From Bacteroidales bacterium (lineage in GTDB: Bacteria; Bacteroidota; Bacteroidia; Bacteroidales; WCHB1-69): DNA of 34,723 nt. Where the stretch lies: NCBI GenBank assembly GCA_017525505.1, contig JAFXSR010000051.1, positions 1 to 34,723 of the forward strand. The letters run 5' to 3'. A program made the position numbers and the translations under genes. How positions within the stretch are numbered: the stretch's first letter is position 1; the number at the start of each line of letters is the position of its first letter. The notes beneath the pieces were generated by a model. That model made no database searches, was not told the origin of the DNA, and was given only the letters and a program-made list of their open reading frames with translations. Below are positions 15,952 through 24,800 of the stretch, piece by piece.

Positions 15952-16425
15952 CTAATCATGGTGATAGGGCTCATGACGCAAGATAGTGAAGGCCCTATAC
16001 AGCTGTTCGGCAAAAATTAAGCGTATCATCAGGTGAGGAAAAGTCAGTTTGGAAAAGGATATTTTGGCATTCTGACGCTGGTAAACCGCCTCCGAAAAAC
16101 CGTAGGCGCCACCTATGACAAAGACGAGTTTCTTTACCCCGCTATTCATTTTTTGCTGAAGAAATTCCGAAAAGCCCACCGAAGTCACCTCCTTGCCCCG
16201 TTCATCCAGCAAAACCACACAGTCGGAGGGAGCGATTTTCTTGAGCAACAACTCCCCCTCTTTCCGCTTCTGCTCTTCGAAAGACATGGATTTGGTGTTT
16301 TTCAGATAAGGAATAACCACCAAATCAAAGTTGTTATATAGTTTGATTTTTTTGATGTACTGGCCCAAGGCCTCCTCAAAAGCATCCGCACTGTCTTTGC
16401 CAATACACAAAAGCTCAATATTCAT
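15952..16425 (-). CDS. rlmH: 23S rRNA (pseudouridine(1915)-N3)-methyltransferase
   Basis: The 157-residue SPOUT-family enzyme methylates pseudouridine 1915 in helix 69 of 23S rRNA on assembled ribosomes. The knotted SAM site is visible as VVLLDERGKEVTS (70-82), FVIGGAYGFSEAV (102-114) and the C-terminal SKLTFPHLMIRLIFAEQLYRA followed by HEPYHHD. Length and ending are normal. It lies downstream of sufD on the same strand after 60 bases that contain a 9-bp tandem repeat, one unit of which supplies GGAGG 11 bases before the ATG. Confidence 0.96.
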   Translation of the reverse strand: MNIELLCIGKDSADAFEEALGQYIKKIKLYNNFDLVVIPYLKNTKSMSFEEQKRKEGELLLKKIAPSDCVVLLDERGKEVTSVGFSEFLQQKMNSGVKKLVFVIGGAYGFSEAVYQRQNAKISFSKLTFPHLMIRLIFAEQLYRAFTILRHEPYHHD

Positions 16426-16432
16426 ACCCCTA

Positions 16433-16465
16433 TAAACCTCCTAAACTTCCTAAACCTCCTAAACT
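16433..16465 (-). repeat. 9-bp tandem repeat upstream of rlmH
   Basis: The plus-strand unit TAAACYTCC occurs 3.7 times. On the minus strand it reads GGARGTTTA, so every unit carries a purine run resembling a Shine-Dalgarno site, which is unusual for Bacteroidota. Copy-number change would leave the closest site unchanged. Confidence 0.75.
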
Positions 16466-16485
16466 AATTGTCAATCAAACAAAAA

Positions 16486-17874
16486 CTAAATCTTACTCAA
16501 ATCAATCTTGAACGAAAAGTTTTTATCTTCTCCACAAGGGAAGGCACAGTGGGTACATGCCGACAACTCTCCGCTGAGGCGTTTCTGGGTCATCTCAAGC
16601 AAACGCTCGCGCAAAGAATCTATCTCCACAAAATTCACTATTTCGTTGGCAAAAGCGTACATCAGCAGGGCGCGGGCATTGCGCTCACATATACCTCTGG
16701 ACTTAAGGTAGAACAAAGCCTCTTCGTCCAACTGGCCCACGGTGGCACCGTGACTGCACTTCACATCATCGGCATAAATCTCCAAAAACGGTTTGGTGGT
16801 GATTCTCGCCTCGTCCGTCAGGGCTATATTCTGGTTGGTTTGGAAGGCGGAAGTACGCTGAGCCTGCGGACGGACAATGATATGCCCGTTGAAATTGGCC
16901 CTTGACTCATCATCCGCAATGCCCTTATACAACTGATAGCTGGTGCAATCGGGCACTGCATGATTCACATACACCTGATTGTCAACAAATTGTTTTTTAT
17001 CCACCAAATACAGTCCAAACAACTTGGCATCCGCAAAAGGCTCCGCCAAATTCACATGGATCATATTGCGCAGGAAACCGGCATTGAAAGTGATGGCGTT
17101 GGAACGGAAGACGGAATAGGCTTTCTGATGCACAAAAACATGGTTAAGCTCCATCGATTGCGCATCCTTGTTTTCCATCTTGTAATAATGGAGCCGTGAA
17201 CTCTCATCCAGCACAATTTCAATCACATTATTGGCAAAACTCTGGTCGCTTTGCAGCGAATCGTCGCACTGCACCAATGACAGTGTGGACTGCTTGCCCA
17301 GAATAATCAGGCTGTGACTGTTGATCATCAGCTTGCGCTGGCTGTTCACGATAGACACAAACTGCATGGGTTTCTCCACCGACACCTGGTCAGGCACATA
17401 AACGAAGAAACCGTCATTGAAAAACAACTCGTTCAGGCGAACGAACTTGTCGGCCTTGTCGGAGTAAAACTTTGTAAGGTGCGACAGCACCAATTCCGGA
17501 TACTGCTGCATTGCGGCCATGATACTCCCCACAATCACACCATTGGGGAAGGTGGTCAATGGAGCGTTTTTATGCGCATACCAGCCGTTCAGCATGGTGA
17601 ACATGTCAGTATTGATATCGTGAACACTACACTTAAAATACTGATCCAATGGCTGATATGGATCCGCCTCCACTTGAATATCAAACTGGGAGAACAGTTG
17701 TTTCTCCACCGGAAAATGTCTCCACAACTCATCTTTTGAGCTGGGCAATCCTTTTGCGGAAACGGCTTTTAGTGCCTGTTCGCGCAAGGCAACTACTTTT
17801 GACTCCTTGTCGTTCGGCAACTTCGAACCAATCTCAGCAAACTTCTGCTGCAAATATTGAATAAACTTCTCCAT
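16486..17874 (-). CDS. sufD: Fe-S cluster assembly protein SufD
   Basis: The 462-residue protein is a SufB/SufD-family beta-helix scaffold partner. The N-terminal helical part (residues 1-120) is typical of SufD. The conserved C-terminal segment is KCSHGATVGQLDEEALFYLK followed by SRGI. It would join SufB and SufC in the SufBC2D complex that builds Fe-S clusters from persulfide sulfur. sufC ends 8 bases upstream, so the two form an operon. sufB and sufS are not in the window: the gene upstream of sufC is an S8 peptidase, which is unlike the common contiguous sufBCDS order. The start ATG is at 17872-17874. Confidence 0.93.
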   Translation of the reverse strand: MEKFIQYLQQKFAEIGSKLPNDKESKVVALREQALKAVSAKGLPSSKDELWRHFPVEKQLFSQFDIQVEADPYQPLDQYFKCSVHDINTDMFTMLNGWYAHKNAPLTTFPNGVIVGSIMAAMQQYPELVLSHLTKFYSDKADKFVRLNELFFNDGFFVYVPDQVSVEKPMQFVSIVNSQRKLMINSHSLIILGKQSTLSLVQCDDSLQSDQSFANNVIEIVLDESSRLHYYKMENKDAQSMELNHVFVHQKAYSVFRSNAITFNAGFLRNMIHVNLAEPFADAKLFGLYLVDKKQFVDNQVYVNHAVPDCTSYQLYKGIADDESRANFNGHIIVRPQAQRTSAFQTNQNIALTDEARITTKPFLEIYADDVKCSHGATVGQLDEEALFYLKSRGICERNARALLMYAFANEIVNFVEIDSLRERLLEMTQKRLSGELSACTHCAFPCGEDKNFSFKIDLSKI

Positions 17875-17882
17875 ATTAAACG

Positions 17883-18647
17883 TTAGTTCAGTTTGCCGGC
17901 GTTGTATTCTTCTTTAATCCACTCATAACCCTTGACCTCCAACTCTTTAGCCAATTCCTTGGGACCGGATTTCACAATCTTCCCGTCGAAAAGAATATGA
18001 ACGATATCCGGCACAATATAATCCAACAGGCGCTGATAGTGTGTGATTACCACTGTGGCGTTATCCTTGGTTTTCAACTGGTTAACTCCATTGGCCACGA
18101 TACGCAAAGCATCGATATCCAAACCGGAGTCGGTCTCATCCAGAATAGCTAGCTGCGGTTCAAGCATCGCCATCTGGAAAATTTCGTTTTTCTTTTTCTC
18201 ACCCCCTGAGAAACCCTCATTCACCGAGCGATTGCTCAGTTTGGCAGTCAGTTCCACCACTTTTTTCTTCTCCTCCATCAACTTGAGGAACTGTGCGCCT
18301 GAAAGGGGTTCCTGTCCGCGGTACTGGCGGATTTCATTCAGTGCGGTGCGCATGAAATTGGAAATGCTTACCCCGGGAATTTCCACCGGATATTGGAAAC
18401 CGATAAAGATACCCTCGCGGGCACGCTGTTCCACCGGCATTTCCAGCAAGTTCTTGCCCTTATAGGTGATACTGCCCTCGGTCACGTCAAATATCTCCTT
18501 GCCGGCAATCACTGAGGCCAGCGTGCTTTTTCCCGTGCCGTTGGGGCCCATGATAGCATGAACCTCTCCTGGGTTAATTTCAAGATTTACACCCTTTAAT
18601 ATTTCTTTTCCCTTGATGGAAACATGTAAATTGTCAATTTTAAGCAT
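17883..18647 (-). CDS. sufC: Fe-S cluster assembly ATPase SufC
   Basis: The 254-residue ABC-type ATPase energises the SufBCD scaffold. Walker A is GPNGTGKST (34-42). The ABC signature is FSGGEKKKNE, Walker B LAILDETDSGLD, and the switch histidine lies in VVITHYQRLL. The DETDSGLD form is characteristic of SufC. The ATG at 18645-18647 (MLKIDNLHV) was chosen because the upstream TTG at 18653 adds only two residues. A -7 box at 18667-18674 sits just upstream, so transcription of sufCD starts here rather than from a sufB gene. Confidence 0.95.
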   Translation of the reverse strand: MLKIDNLHVSIKGKEILKGVNLEINPGEVHAIMGPNGTGKSTLASVIAGKEIFDVTEGSITYKGKNLLEMPVEQRAREGIFIGFQYPVEIPGVSISNFMRTALNEIRQYRGQEPLSGAQFLKLMEEKKKVVELTAKLSNRSVNEGFSGGEKKKNEIFQMAMLEPQLAILDETDSGLDIDALRIVANGVNQLKTKDNATVVITHYQRLLDYIVPDIVHILFDGKIVKSGPKELAKELEVKGYEWIKEEYNAGKLN

Positions 18648-18666
18648 ACTCAAATTTTTGGAGGTG

Positions 18667-18674
18667 CAAAATTA
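18667..18674 (-). promoter_or_regulatory. Candidate -7 box of the sufCD operon
   Basis: On the minus strand the sequence is TAATTTTG (TAnnTTTG), 19 bases before the sufC ATG. It lies in the 42-bp gap after the S8 peptidase stop. Confidence 0.55.
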
Positions 18675-18689
18675 CGGATTTTTTTTCAT

Positions 18690-20357
18690 TTACCGCTTAA
18701 TGATTTTCGCCGTCTTGATACTGGTATCTGTTTTAACACGTACAATGTAAAATCCTGATTTTAAATCAGCTACAGAAATAGTATTCAAGTCATACCAACA
18801 ATTTTCAACACGTCGGACCAGCTTGCCACTTACATCATATATTTCTATTTGGCGGATAGACCCATCCGAATTGGGAATCACCAACTCGTTCTCGCAAGGA
18901 TTAGGGTACAATAAAACAGAAGGGGCGGGTCGAACGGCTTCCTTTATAGCCACCGCATTATCGAGATAGGCCTGGTACATATCTGGAATACCGTATCCCA
19001 TAATGGAGTCAGGTGTAAGATACTGGTGTCCATGCTGGCGTACAATATCCAATATCTCCAAGGCATTCTTCTGGGGCAGAGCCTGTCGTAGGCAGGCGAC
19101 CAGTCCAGCCAACACCGGACTTGCGAAGCTGGTGCCGTTGCCCGCATTGATCCCACCTGCCGCATTCACCACGTAGGTGTCCCAACCCACACTCACCACA
19201 TCGGGTTTAACCCGACCATCATAAGATGGTCCGTATGAAGAAAACGAGGCCATTGCGCTATCTACGGCCCGGGCCGCACCCACACTGATAATGTCAAAGG
19301 CATCGGCAGGATGTGAGATGTAATGCCAAGGTTTACTGCCCTCGTTGCCTGCCGACACACAAACCGCTATGCCCTTGTGACAAGCGATACTGGCATTGCG
19401 GGAGGCGATACTGGCAACCCCGTCACAATCCTCGTAAGTGAAATCTCCCTGATGAAAATCATCGAAAGTGGAATAACCCAGAGAAGAGTTCACCACATCG
19501 GCGCCCAGACTGTCGGCTATTTCAACTCCCTGTGCCCAAAAGTCCTCTTCTATAGGTTCTTCCGAAAAAGGACTTTCTGACCTAATAAAGTAGTAGCTGG
19601 CATGAGGGGCAGTACCTATCATCTGCCCATTGACCGCCATAGCCATCGTAGAGGTTACACAAGTGCCATGAGTACCATTTCTATATACATTATTGTGTCC
19701 TGGAATCATGTCACGGGTACCAAGAAGCTGTCCGTTTTCATACATGTCCTGAAAATACGAAATGTTATCAAAACCTTCCCATCCTCCGTCCAGCACCACA
19801 ATCAGCATCCCGTCGCCATAAAAACCCAGCTCATGCAACTTGTGCCCATTATGGAAGGCGATCTGCGCCCATGCCGGACCATAGTCATACAGGCTGTCGA
19901 AGTGCAAGTCATTCTGCAACATACTTCCCTCATTGGCAGGCACTGTCTCATACTTGCTGTCCATGCTATCCAGCACATACGAGGCAACCGGGGTAACCGC
20001 CGTGTCGGTAAACGGCAGGCTTTTGACGCTTTCCAAGGACATAGAGTCGGGACAATAAATTACCACAGTATTCTGCCATTTCGACTCGGCCAAGATCCTG
20101 ATATTGCCATTTATAGCACAGATCTGCTGTTTATATTGCGGGTTCACCGGGAAATCCTCTTCTGTAATGGGAATATTGTATCTGGACTTGTTGTTTATGG
20201 CCCGCAGTGACAAGAACTCTTCCGGCCTATTCACGGAATATGGACTCCTATTTTTGTCTTTCAGCTGAATACGGAAACAGGTAGCCGCATCTTGTGCCGA
20301 CAACTGGAGTATCGGTATCAGAAATAAGAACAGAAAAAATATTTTTTTTGTTTTCAT
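18690..20357 (-). CDS. Secreted subtilisin-like (S8) serine peptidase with T9SS sorting domain
   Basis: The 555-residue protein has a signal peptide (KKIFFLFLFLIPILQLSA) and an N-terminal prodomain to about residue 150. The S8 catalytic domain keeps the triad: Asp190 (VVLDGGWEG), His230 (NGTHGTCV) and Ser410 (GNGTSFASPVLAGL), plus oxyanion Asn338 (SAGNEGS). The last 75 residues are a type A T9SS sorting domain (LLYPNPCENELVIPN, IEIYDVSGKLVRRV, GFYIVRVKTDTSIKTAKIIKR), so it is expected to be exported through the outer membrane and anchored or released at the cell surface. It lies between the TonB-family gene and sufC on the same strand, but terminators or promoters separate all three. Confidence 0.93.
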   Translation of the reverse strand: MKTKKIFFLFLFLIPILQLSAQDAATCFRIQLKDKNRSPYSVNRPEEFLSLRAINNKSRYNIPITEEDFPVNPQYKQQICAINGNIRILAESKWQNTVVIYCPDSMSLESVKSLPFTDTAVTPVASYVLDSMDSKYETVPANEGSMLQNDLHFDSLYDYGPAWAQIAFHNGHKLHELGFYGDGMLIVVLDGGWEGFDNISYFQDMYENGQLLGTRDMIPGHNNVYRNGTHGTCVTSTMAMAVNGQMIGTAPHASYYFIRSESPFSEEPIEEDFWAQGVEIADSLGADVVNSSLGYSTFDDFHQGDFTYEDCDGVASIASRNASIACHKGIAVCVSAGNEGSKPWHYISHPADAFDIISVGAARAVDSAMASFSSYGPSYDGRVKPDVVSVGWDTYVVNAAGGINAGNGTSFASPVLAGLVACLRQALPQKNALEILDIVRQHGHQYLTPDSIMGYGIPDMYQAYLDNAVAIKEAVRPAPSVLLYPNPCENELVIPNSDGSIRQIEIYDVSGKLVRRVENCWYDLNTISVADLKSGFYIVRVKTDTSIKTAKIIKR

Positions 20358-20390
20358 GCTTTTTTGCCAAAATTCATCCTTTCTTTTTGA

Positions 20391-20422
20391 AAAAAAAAGA
20401 GACCTGCAAGAAGTCTCTTTTT
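20391..20422 (-). terminator. Intrinsic terminator after the TonB-family gene
   Basis: On the minus strand the stem AAAAAGAGAC / GTCTCTTTTT (10 bp, 9-nt loop) is followed by a run of T. It lies 23 bases after the tonB-like stop and before the S8 peptidase start. Confidence 0.85.
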
Positions 20423-20444
20423 ATAGCAATTGACCTAGATGTTT

Positions 20445-21131
20445 TTACTGTAAGGTGAAACGAATAGGAAGGTTGAAGTAGCATCTTACAGGCTTACCCA
20501 TCTGTTCGCCAGGTTTCCATTTCGGCATCTTCTTTACCACGCGGATAGCTTCTGCGTCGCATTCGGGATAAAGAGAAACCAAAGGTTTCACATTACTGAC
20601 GCTACCATCTCTCTCGATAACGAATTCCAACAAAACGGTACCCTGGATATTGTTGTTACGAGCAACTTCGGGATATTGCAATTCGCTTTTGAGGAAGGAA
20701 TACATGGCCTCCATACCACCCACGTATTCGGGCATTTTTTCTGCGAAACGCACAGGGGGAGCGTCCTCAACCTCTTCTACCACCGTTTCGATGGGAACAT
20801 ACTCTTCAATTTCCAGATTCTCATCAAAATCCTGGCTGAAATCGAAGTCAGTGTTGACCTTGATATTGTCATCCACAATATTCAAGACCACTTCCTGCTG
20901 CTGAGCCACTGGTGGTGGGGGCGGGGGAGGAGTTTGGTCGGTTGCGATAACGTCTTCATCCATTACCTCGATGAATTCGTCATCAGCCATGGACACCACC
21001 TGTCCTTTGTCGCGGGAAGCGAACAGCTCGAAACTCACGTAAGTGAGCGCAAGGACAACAGCGAAGCCCATCAAGAGGAAGGATCTTTTCCTCTTCTCAA
21101 GATTGCCTTTTTCAGACTTTTTCTCTATCAT
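20445..21131 (-). CDS. TonB-family energy transducer
   Basis: The 228-residue inner-membrane protein has one transmembrane helix at about 17-37 (SFLLMGFAVVLALTYVSFEL). A proline run is at 68-74 in an acidic periplasmic linker. The C-terminal TonB domain covers about 140-228 (YPEVARNNNIQGTVLLEFVI, GSVSNVKPLVSLYPECDAEA, MPKWKPGEQMGKPVRCYFNL). The GGMEAMYSFLKSELQYP lead-in is typical of Bacteroidota TonB proteins that use proton-motive force to drive outer-membrane receptors. No ExbB/ExbD or receptor gene is adjacent, so the partner cannot be named. It has its own terminator and a -7 box at 21168-21175. Confidence 0.92.
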   Translation of the reverse strand: MIEKKSEKGNLEKRKRSFLLMGFAVVLALTYVSFELFASRDKGQVVSMADDEFIEVMDEDVIATDQTPPPPPPPVAQQQEVVLNIVDDNIKVNTDFDFSQDFDENLEIEEYVPIETVVEEVEDAPPVRFAEKMPEYVGGMEAMYSFLKSELQYPEVARNNNIQGTVLLEFVIERDGSVSNVKPLVSLYPECDAEAIRVVKKMPKWKPGEQMGKPVRCYFNLPIRFTLQ

Positions 21132-21167
21132 GGCTGTAATATTTTTTGGTTCTTATATTTGTAACGG

Positions 21168-21175
21168 CAAAAATA
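21168..21175 (-). promoter_or_regulatory. Candidate -7 box of the TonB-family gene
   Basis: Minus-strand TATTTTTG fits TAnnTTTG and lies 36 bases before the ATG. No matching -33 TTTG was seen. Confidence 0.5.
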
Positions 21176-21263
21176 CGAAAAATATTGTAATAAAATCTGA
21201 TTTTCCCCCATTTTTTTACTTTTATTTCTTTCTTACTGATTTACTGACACATATATTTGTTAA

Positions 21264-21425
21264 GAGGCTTCGACACGCAGAGACTTGACAGACCTCCTTC
21301 CGACCCCACACTACGCTGCGCTGCGTGCGGGTCGCCATGATGCGGACGATGACGCTCTACTCCTCTCAACCCCACACTACGCTGCGCTACGTGTGGGGTT
21401 ACTAAAATATCGTGCCTTCGGCACT
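21264..21425. repeat. Palindromic repeat, partial or diverged copy (A')
   Basis: This patch shares modules with elements A-C but lacks their left terminus. It has GGCTTCGACACGCAGAG at the left, an imperfect palindrome at 21301-21334, a perfect 10-bp stem AACCCCACAC / GTGTGGGGTT at 21368-21400, and a right-end triloop hairpin GTGCC-TTC-GGCAC at 21412-21424 preceded by GGGGTTACTAAAATATC. It lies between the divergent TonB-family and alpha-2-macroglobulin genes. Confidence 0.65.
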
Positions 21426-21471
21426 TTTTTGGTTTAAACCTGTAAAAATATCAACAATCCAAACTATTTTG

Positions 21472-21479
21472 TAAATTTG
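21472..21479 (+). promoter_or_regulatory. Candidate -7 box between repeats A' and A
   Basis: TAAATTTG fits TAnnTTTG. If it serves the alpha-2-macroglobulin gene, the mRNA leader would be about 350 bases and contain all of element A. It may instead be the remnant of a lost gene whose first codons start at ATG 21508. No -33 was seen. Confidence 0.35.
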
Positions 21480-21544
21480 CACGTTCATTATAGAAACCCA
21501 TCAAAAGATGATTTATCGGTTTTTTGATTTGAAAGACAAAGAGG

Positions 21545-21748
21545 CGTGCCAAAGGCACGATATCCTATTAACCCCGCACAACTTGTTGTGTGGAGTGGAC
21601 AGTGGCAGCTCTTGTCTGCGTGCTGAAAGCACGCTACATACACTCCAAAGTGGCGTACCTATGGCACGCAGAGATAAAGTAGTTTGCCGCATACCCCACA
21701 TTACGCTACGCTTATGCGGGGTTAATAGAATTGCGTGCTTTCAGCACG
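21545..21748. repeat. Palindromic hairpin element, copy A (204 bp)
   Basis: The left end is the triloop hairpin CGTGCC-AAA-GGCACG, then ATATCCTATTAACCCCGCAC. The right end is GCGGGGTTAATAGAATTG, then CGTGCT-TTC-AGCACG. The terminal sequences are inverted repeats of each other. Inside are ACCCCGCACAAC / GTTGTGTGGAGT and further triloop hairpins (CGTGCT-GAA-AGCACG, CGTACC-TAT-GGCACG). The core length and both ends match copies B and C, although the middle differs. Confidence 0.75.
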
Positions 21749-21832
21749 ACTAACCGCATACATCGTATACCACTTTATAACATATTCTTATCACCAACCA
21801 AAACAAGAAAATACCGCAACACTAGTAAAAAT

Positions 21833-24800
21833 ATGAAAAGAACCACGCTTATTGTTTCACTTTTTTTCTTTTGCAACATGATAACTTTTGCACAACAAAG
21901 CCCCAAGGATATCCAGCGGCAACTGAAACTGTATGAAAGACAAATGCAGCAGTATGACAACGCCTTTGACACTATTTATCAATCTATCAATCAGCAGATT
22001 GAGCAGCAGAAGAGCAACCCAAACAACGTGGCGATTTGGCAAAGCTGCATGGCCCAGCTGCTATCGACTTACTATCAGCAAAACCGCTGGCGCATTATGG
22101 ACCGCACCGCCCTCGCCGACGAGGAGGCCAATGCCACCGCTGATTTCAACACCTGGGACGCGCAACGCTTCGCGAAGGAAATCATCAAACATTATCTGCT
22201 TTCTATCGAGAACAAAGATGCTCTTAGCAAAATTCCCATCAAGGAGTACGCTGTTTTGCTGGACTCGGTGACTTCGGAAGCCTACCGCCCCACTTTGTAC
22301 GACTTTTTAGCATTCCGTTTTTTGGATTTTCTGCAGAATGAAATTTATGAGCTGCCGATACCTGAGATTCCCTTTAACATCAATGATGCACAATATTGGT
22401 CTGAGCCTCAGCAGTTTGCCAAAATTGACATTCCCTTCGACGACGAGCTGGCGTTTTCGTATCTGACGCTGAGCACCCTGCAAATGCTGACCGACCTTCA
22501 CCTGAATGAGGCAAACAACAAAGCATTAATCGATGCCACACTCCGCCGTTTCGATTATCTCGGCTCACACAGCACTTTGGACAATGCCTCGGATTTGCAA
22601 TTGGCGGCACTCACCAGCATGGAAAAACAATATCAGGGTAAAGAAGGCTATGAGATGATCGCCTACGCCATGGGCAAATTTTACCAGGGCAGAGCGGAGA
22701 AATACGACAAAAATGCCCACCCGGAATATAAAAATGATTATGTGACCGCTGTTGAATGGTTCAACAAGACCATTACGACGGCACCAAAATCCATAGAAGC
22801 CCACAATGCCAAAACCTGTATCAGTGTTATCAAAAGCTCGGAGGTGGAATTCAGCAGCAACAATATCATTCCAGCCAACCAAGCCAACCTCATCACTTTC
22901 GATTATAAAAATTGCGAGAACCTGTATTTCCGTGTTATTTCATGTAAAGAAGAAGAATATGAGCTGAAAAGAAGCATGGATAAGACGAAATTATACGCTT
23001 GGCTGATACAGCAGAAAAAAGTCTATGACACCAAACTAAATGCTCCTAATGAAAAAGACTACCGTAGTGTGAGTGGACATTTTCTGCTGCCCTCTTTAAA
23101 CGCAGGCTTTTATGTGTTATTAGCTTCCGATGCCCCCTTCACCAACGAGAATCACAAAGGTTACTCTTTTTATACCTTGCAAGTCACCAATATTGACGCA
23201 CAATACCGGCAAAATGACAAAAAATTAGAGTTTTTCGTGTTCGACCGCACCACAGGACAGCCCCTCAAAGGAGCGGAAGTCTGCATAAATATCTATCCTA
23301 ATTACAACGCCAAAAAGCCTTCCAAAACCACGACAATCAACTGCGATGCGGACGGAAGATGCTCCTGTAACATAGCTGATAATACCTATACATTTGCTGC
23401 TTATACCACTTGGAATCAGGATAAATATCAAATTATCAGACGCCAATATTGGGGCAGGTACCATGATAATCCTGAAGTCAATATCTATGAGAAAGCCTAT
23501 ACCTTCACTGACCGAAGCATATATAGGCCTGGACAAACAGTCTATTTCAAGACGATTTTGGTGGAAACCACAAGCAAAGGGGACGCCATACTTCAGCAAA
23601 AAACAGACAATGGGCAAAATATTACCGTTGAACTATACGATGCCAATTATCAAAAGGTTTCCGAACAACAACTTACATCTAACGAATATGGCTCTGTATC
23701 AGGAAATTTCGTACTTCCAAGCCAAGGTTTGACAGGACGGTTTCATTTTAAGATCAAGATGGAGACAAAAATTTTGGATTCCCATTATTTCTCGGTAGAA
23801 GAATACAAACGCCCCACTTTTGAAATCACCCTGGACCAGCCCACCGAAGAGTTCAAAATCGGGCAAAACGTGAGTGTTGACGGCCATGTGAAGGCCTACG
23901 CCGGCTATGGCATTGACGGAGCAAGCGTAAAATACCATGTGGTACGCAAGGCCTCCTTCCCCTGGTGGCGCTGGTGGTGGTGGCAGCCTGCAGGGAAATC
24001 ACAGGAAATAGCTCATGGCGAGACGGCTAGCGATAATGAAGGCAATTTCCATATCGATTTCATCGCCCAGCCCGACTTGGAGTCACAACGTTACAACCCG
24101 CTATACACCTACGAAGTCAGTGTAGATGTGACCGACATCACAGGCGAAACCCACAGCGGCTCCACTTGGGTGAGAGTCAGTAAAATCGGATTGCTGATCA
24201 ATGCGGAATTTCCCGAAAGCATTGCCTTGAACGGGAAGAACCAGTTTCCTGTGAAAATCACCAACTTAGCTGGCGAAGCCCAAAAAGGTACCATCCATTA
24301 CCGCATCGAAGCCTTGCAAATTCCTGAAAATTACAAATACAGCTGCTCAGAAGCCGATTATTTTCTGTCTGATTCTGTCCAGATGATCCAAAAACTGCAT
24401 TATCTGGACTTTCAAAACGAGGCTCAGAAGAGCAATTGGAAAGTCCTAAAAACTGTTAAACACGGCGATTTTGTGACCGATGGCCAAAATCCTTTCATCA
24501 TTCAGGATATGAAAAATCTTCAGGAAGCTTATTACAAAATCAGCTTAAGCACCTACGATAAAGACAATAATCAGATCCAAGAAGAGTATTTTGTATTGAT
24601 TTATGACGAAAAAAGTAAAAAATGTGCGAATTACGAAGCTATTTGGCTGTCAACATCCCATAAAAAGACTGTAGAAGTTGGCGAAACCATTCATTTCACC
24701 TTGGGAAGTTATCTGAAAAATGCCATGGTACTATGCGAAATCATCTCCAATGATGAATTAGTGGAGTCCAAATGGATAAAACTCAGCCAAGGCAAAACTG

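Noticed and set aside
21508..21753. 81-codon plus-strand frame starting MIYRFFDLKDKE
   Set aside because: After the first 12 codons it is translated palindromic repeat A. The start could be the remnant of a lost gene, but there is no support for a protein.
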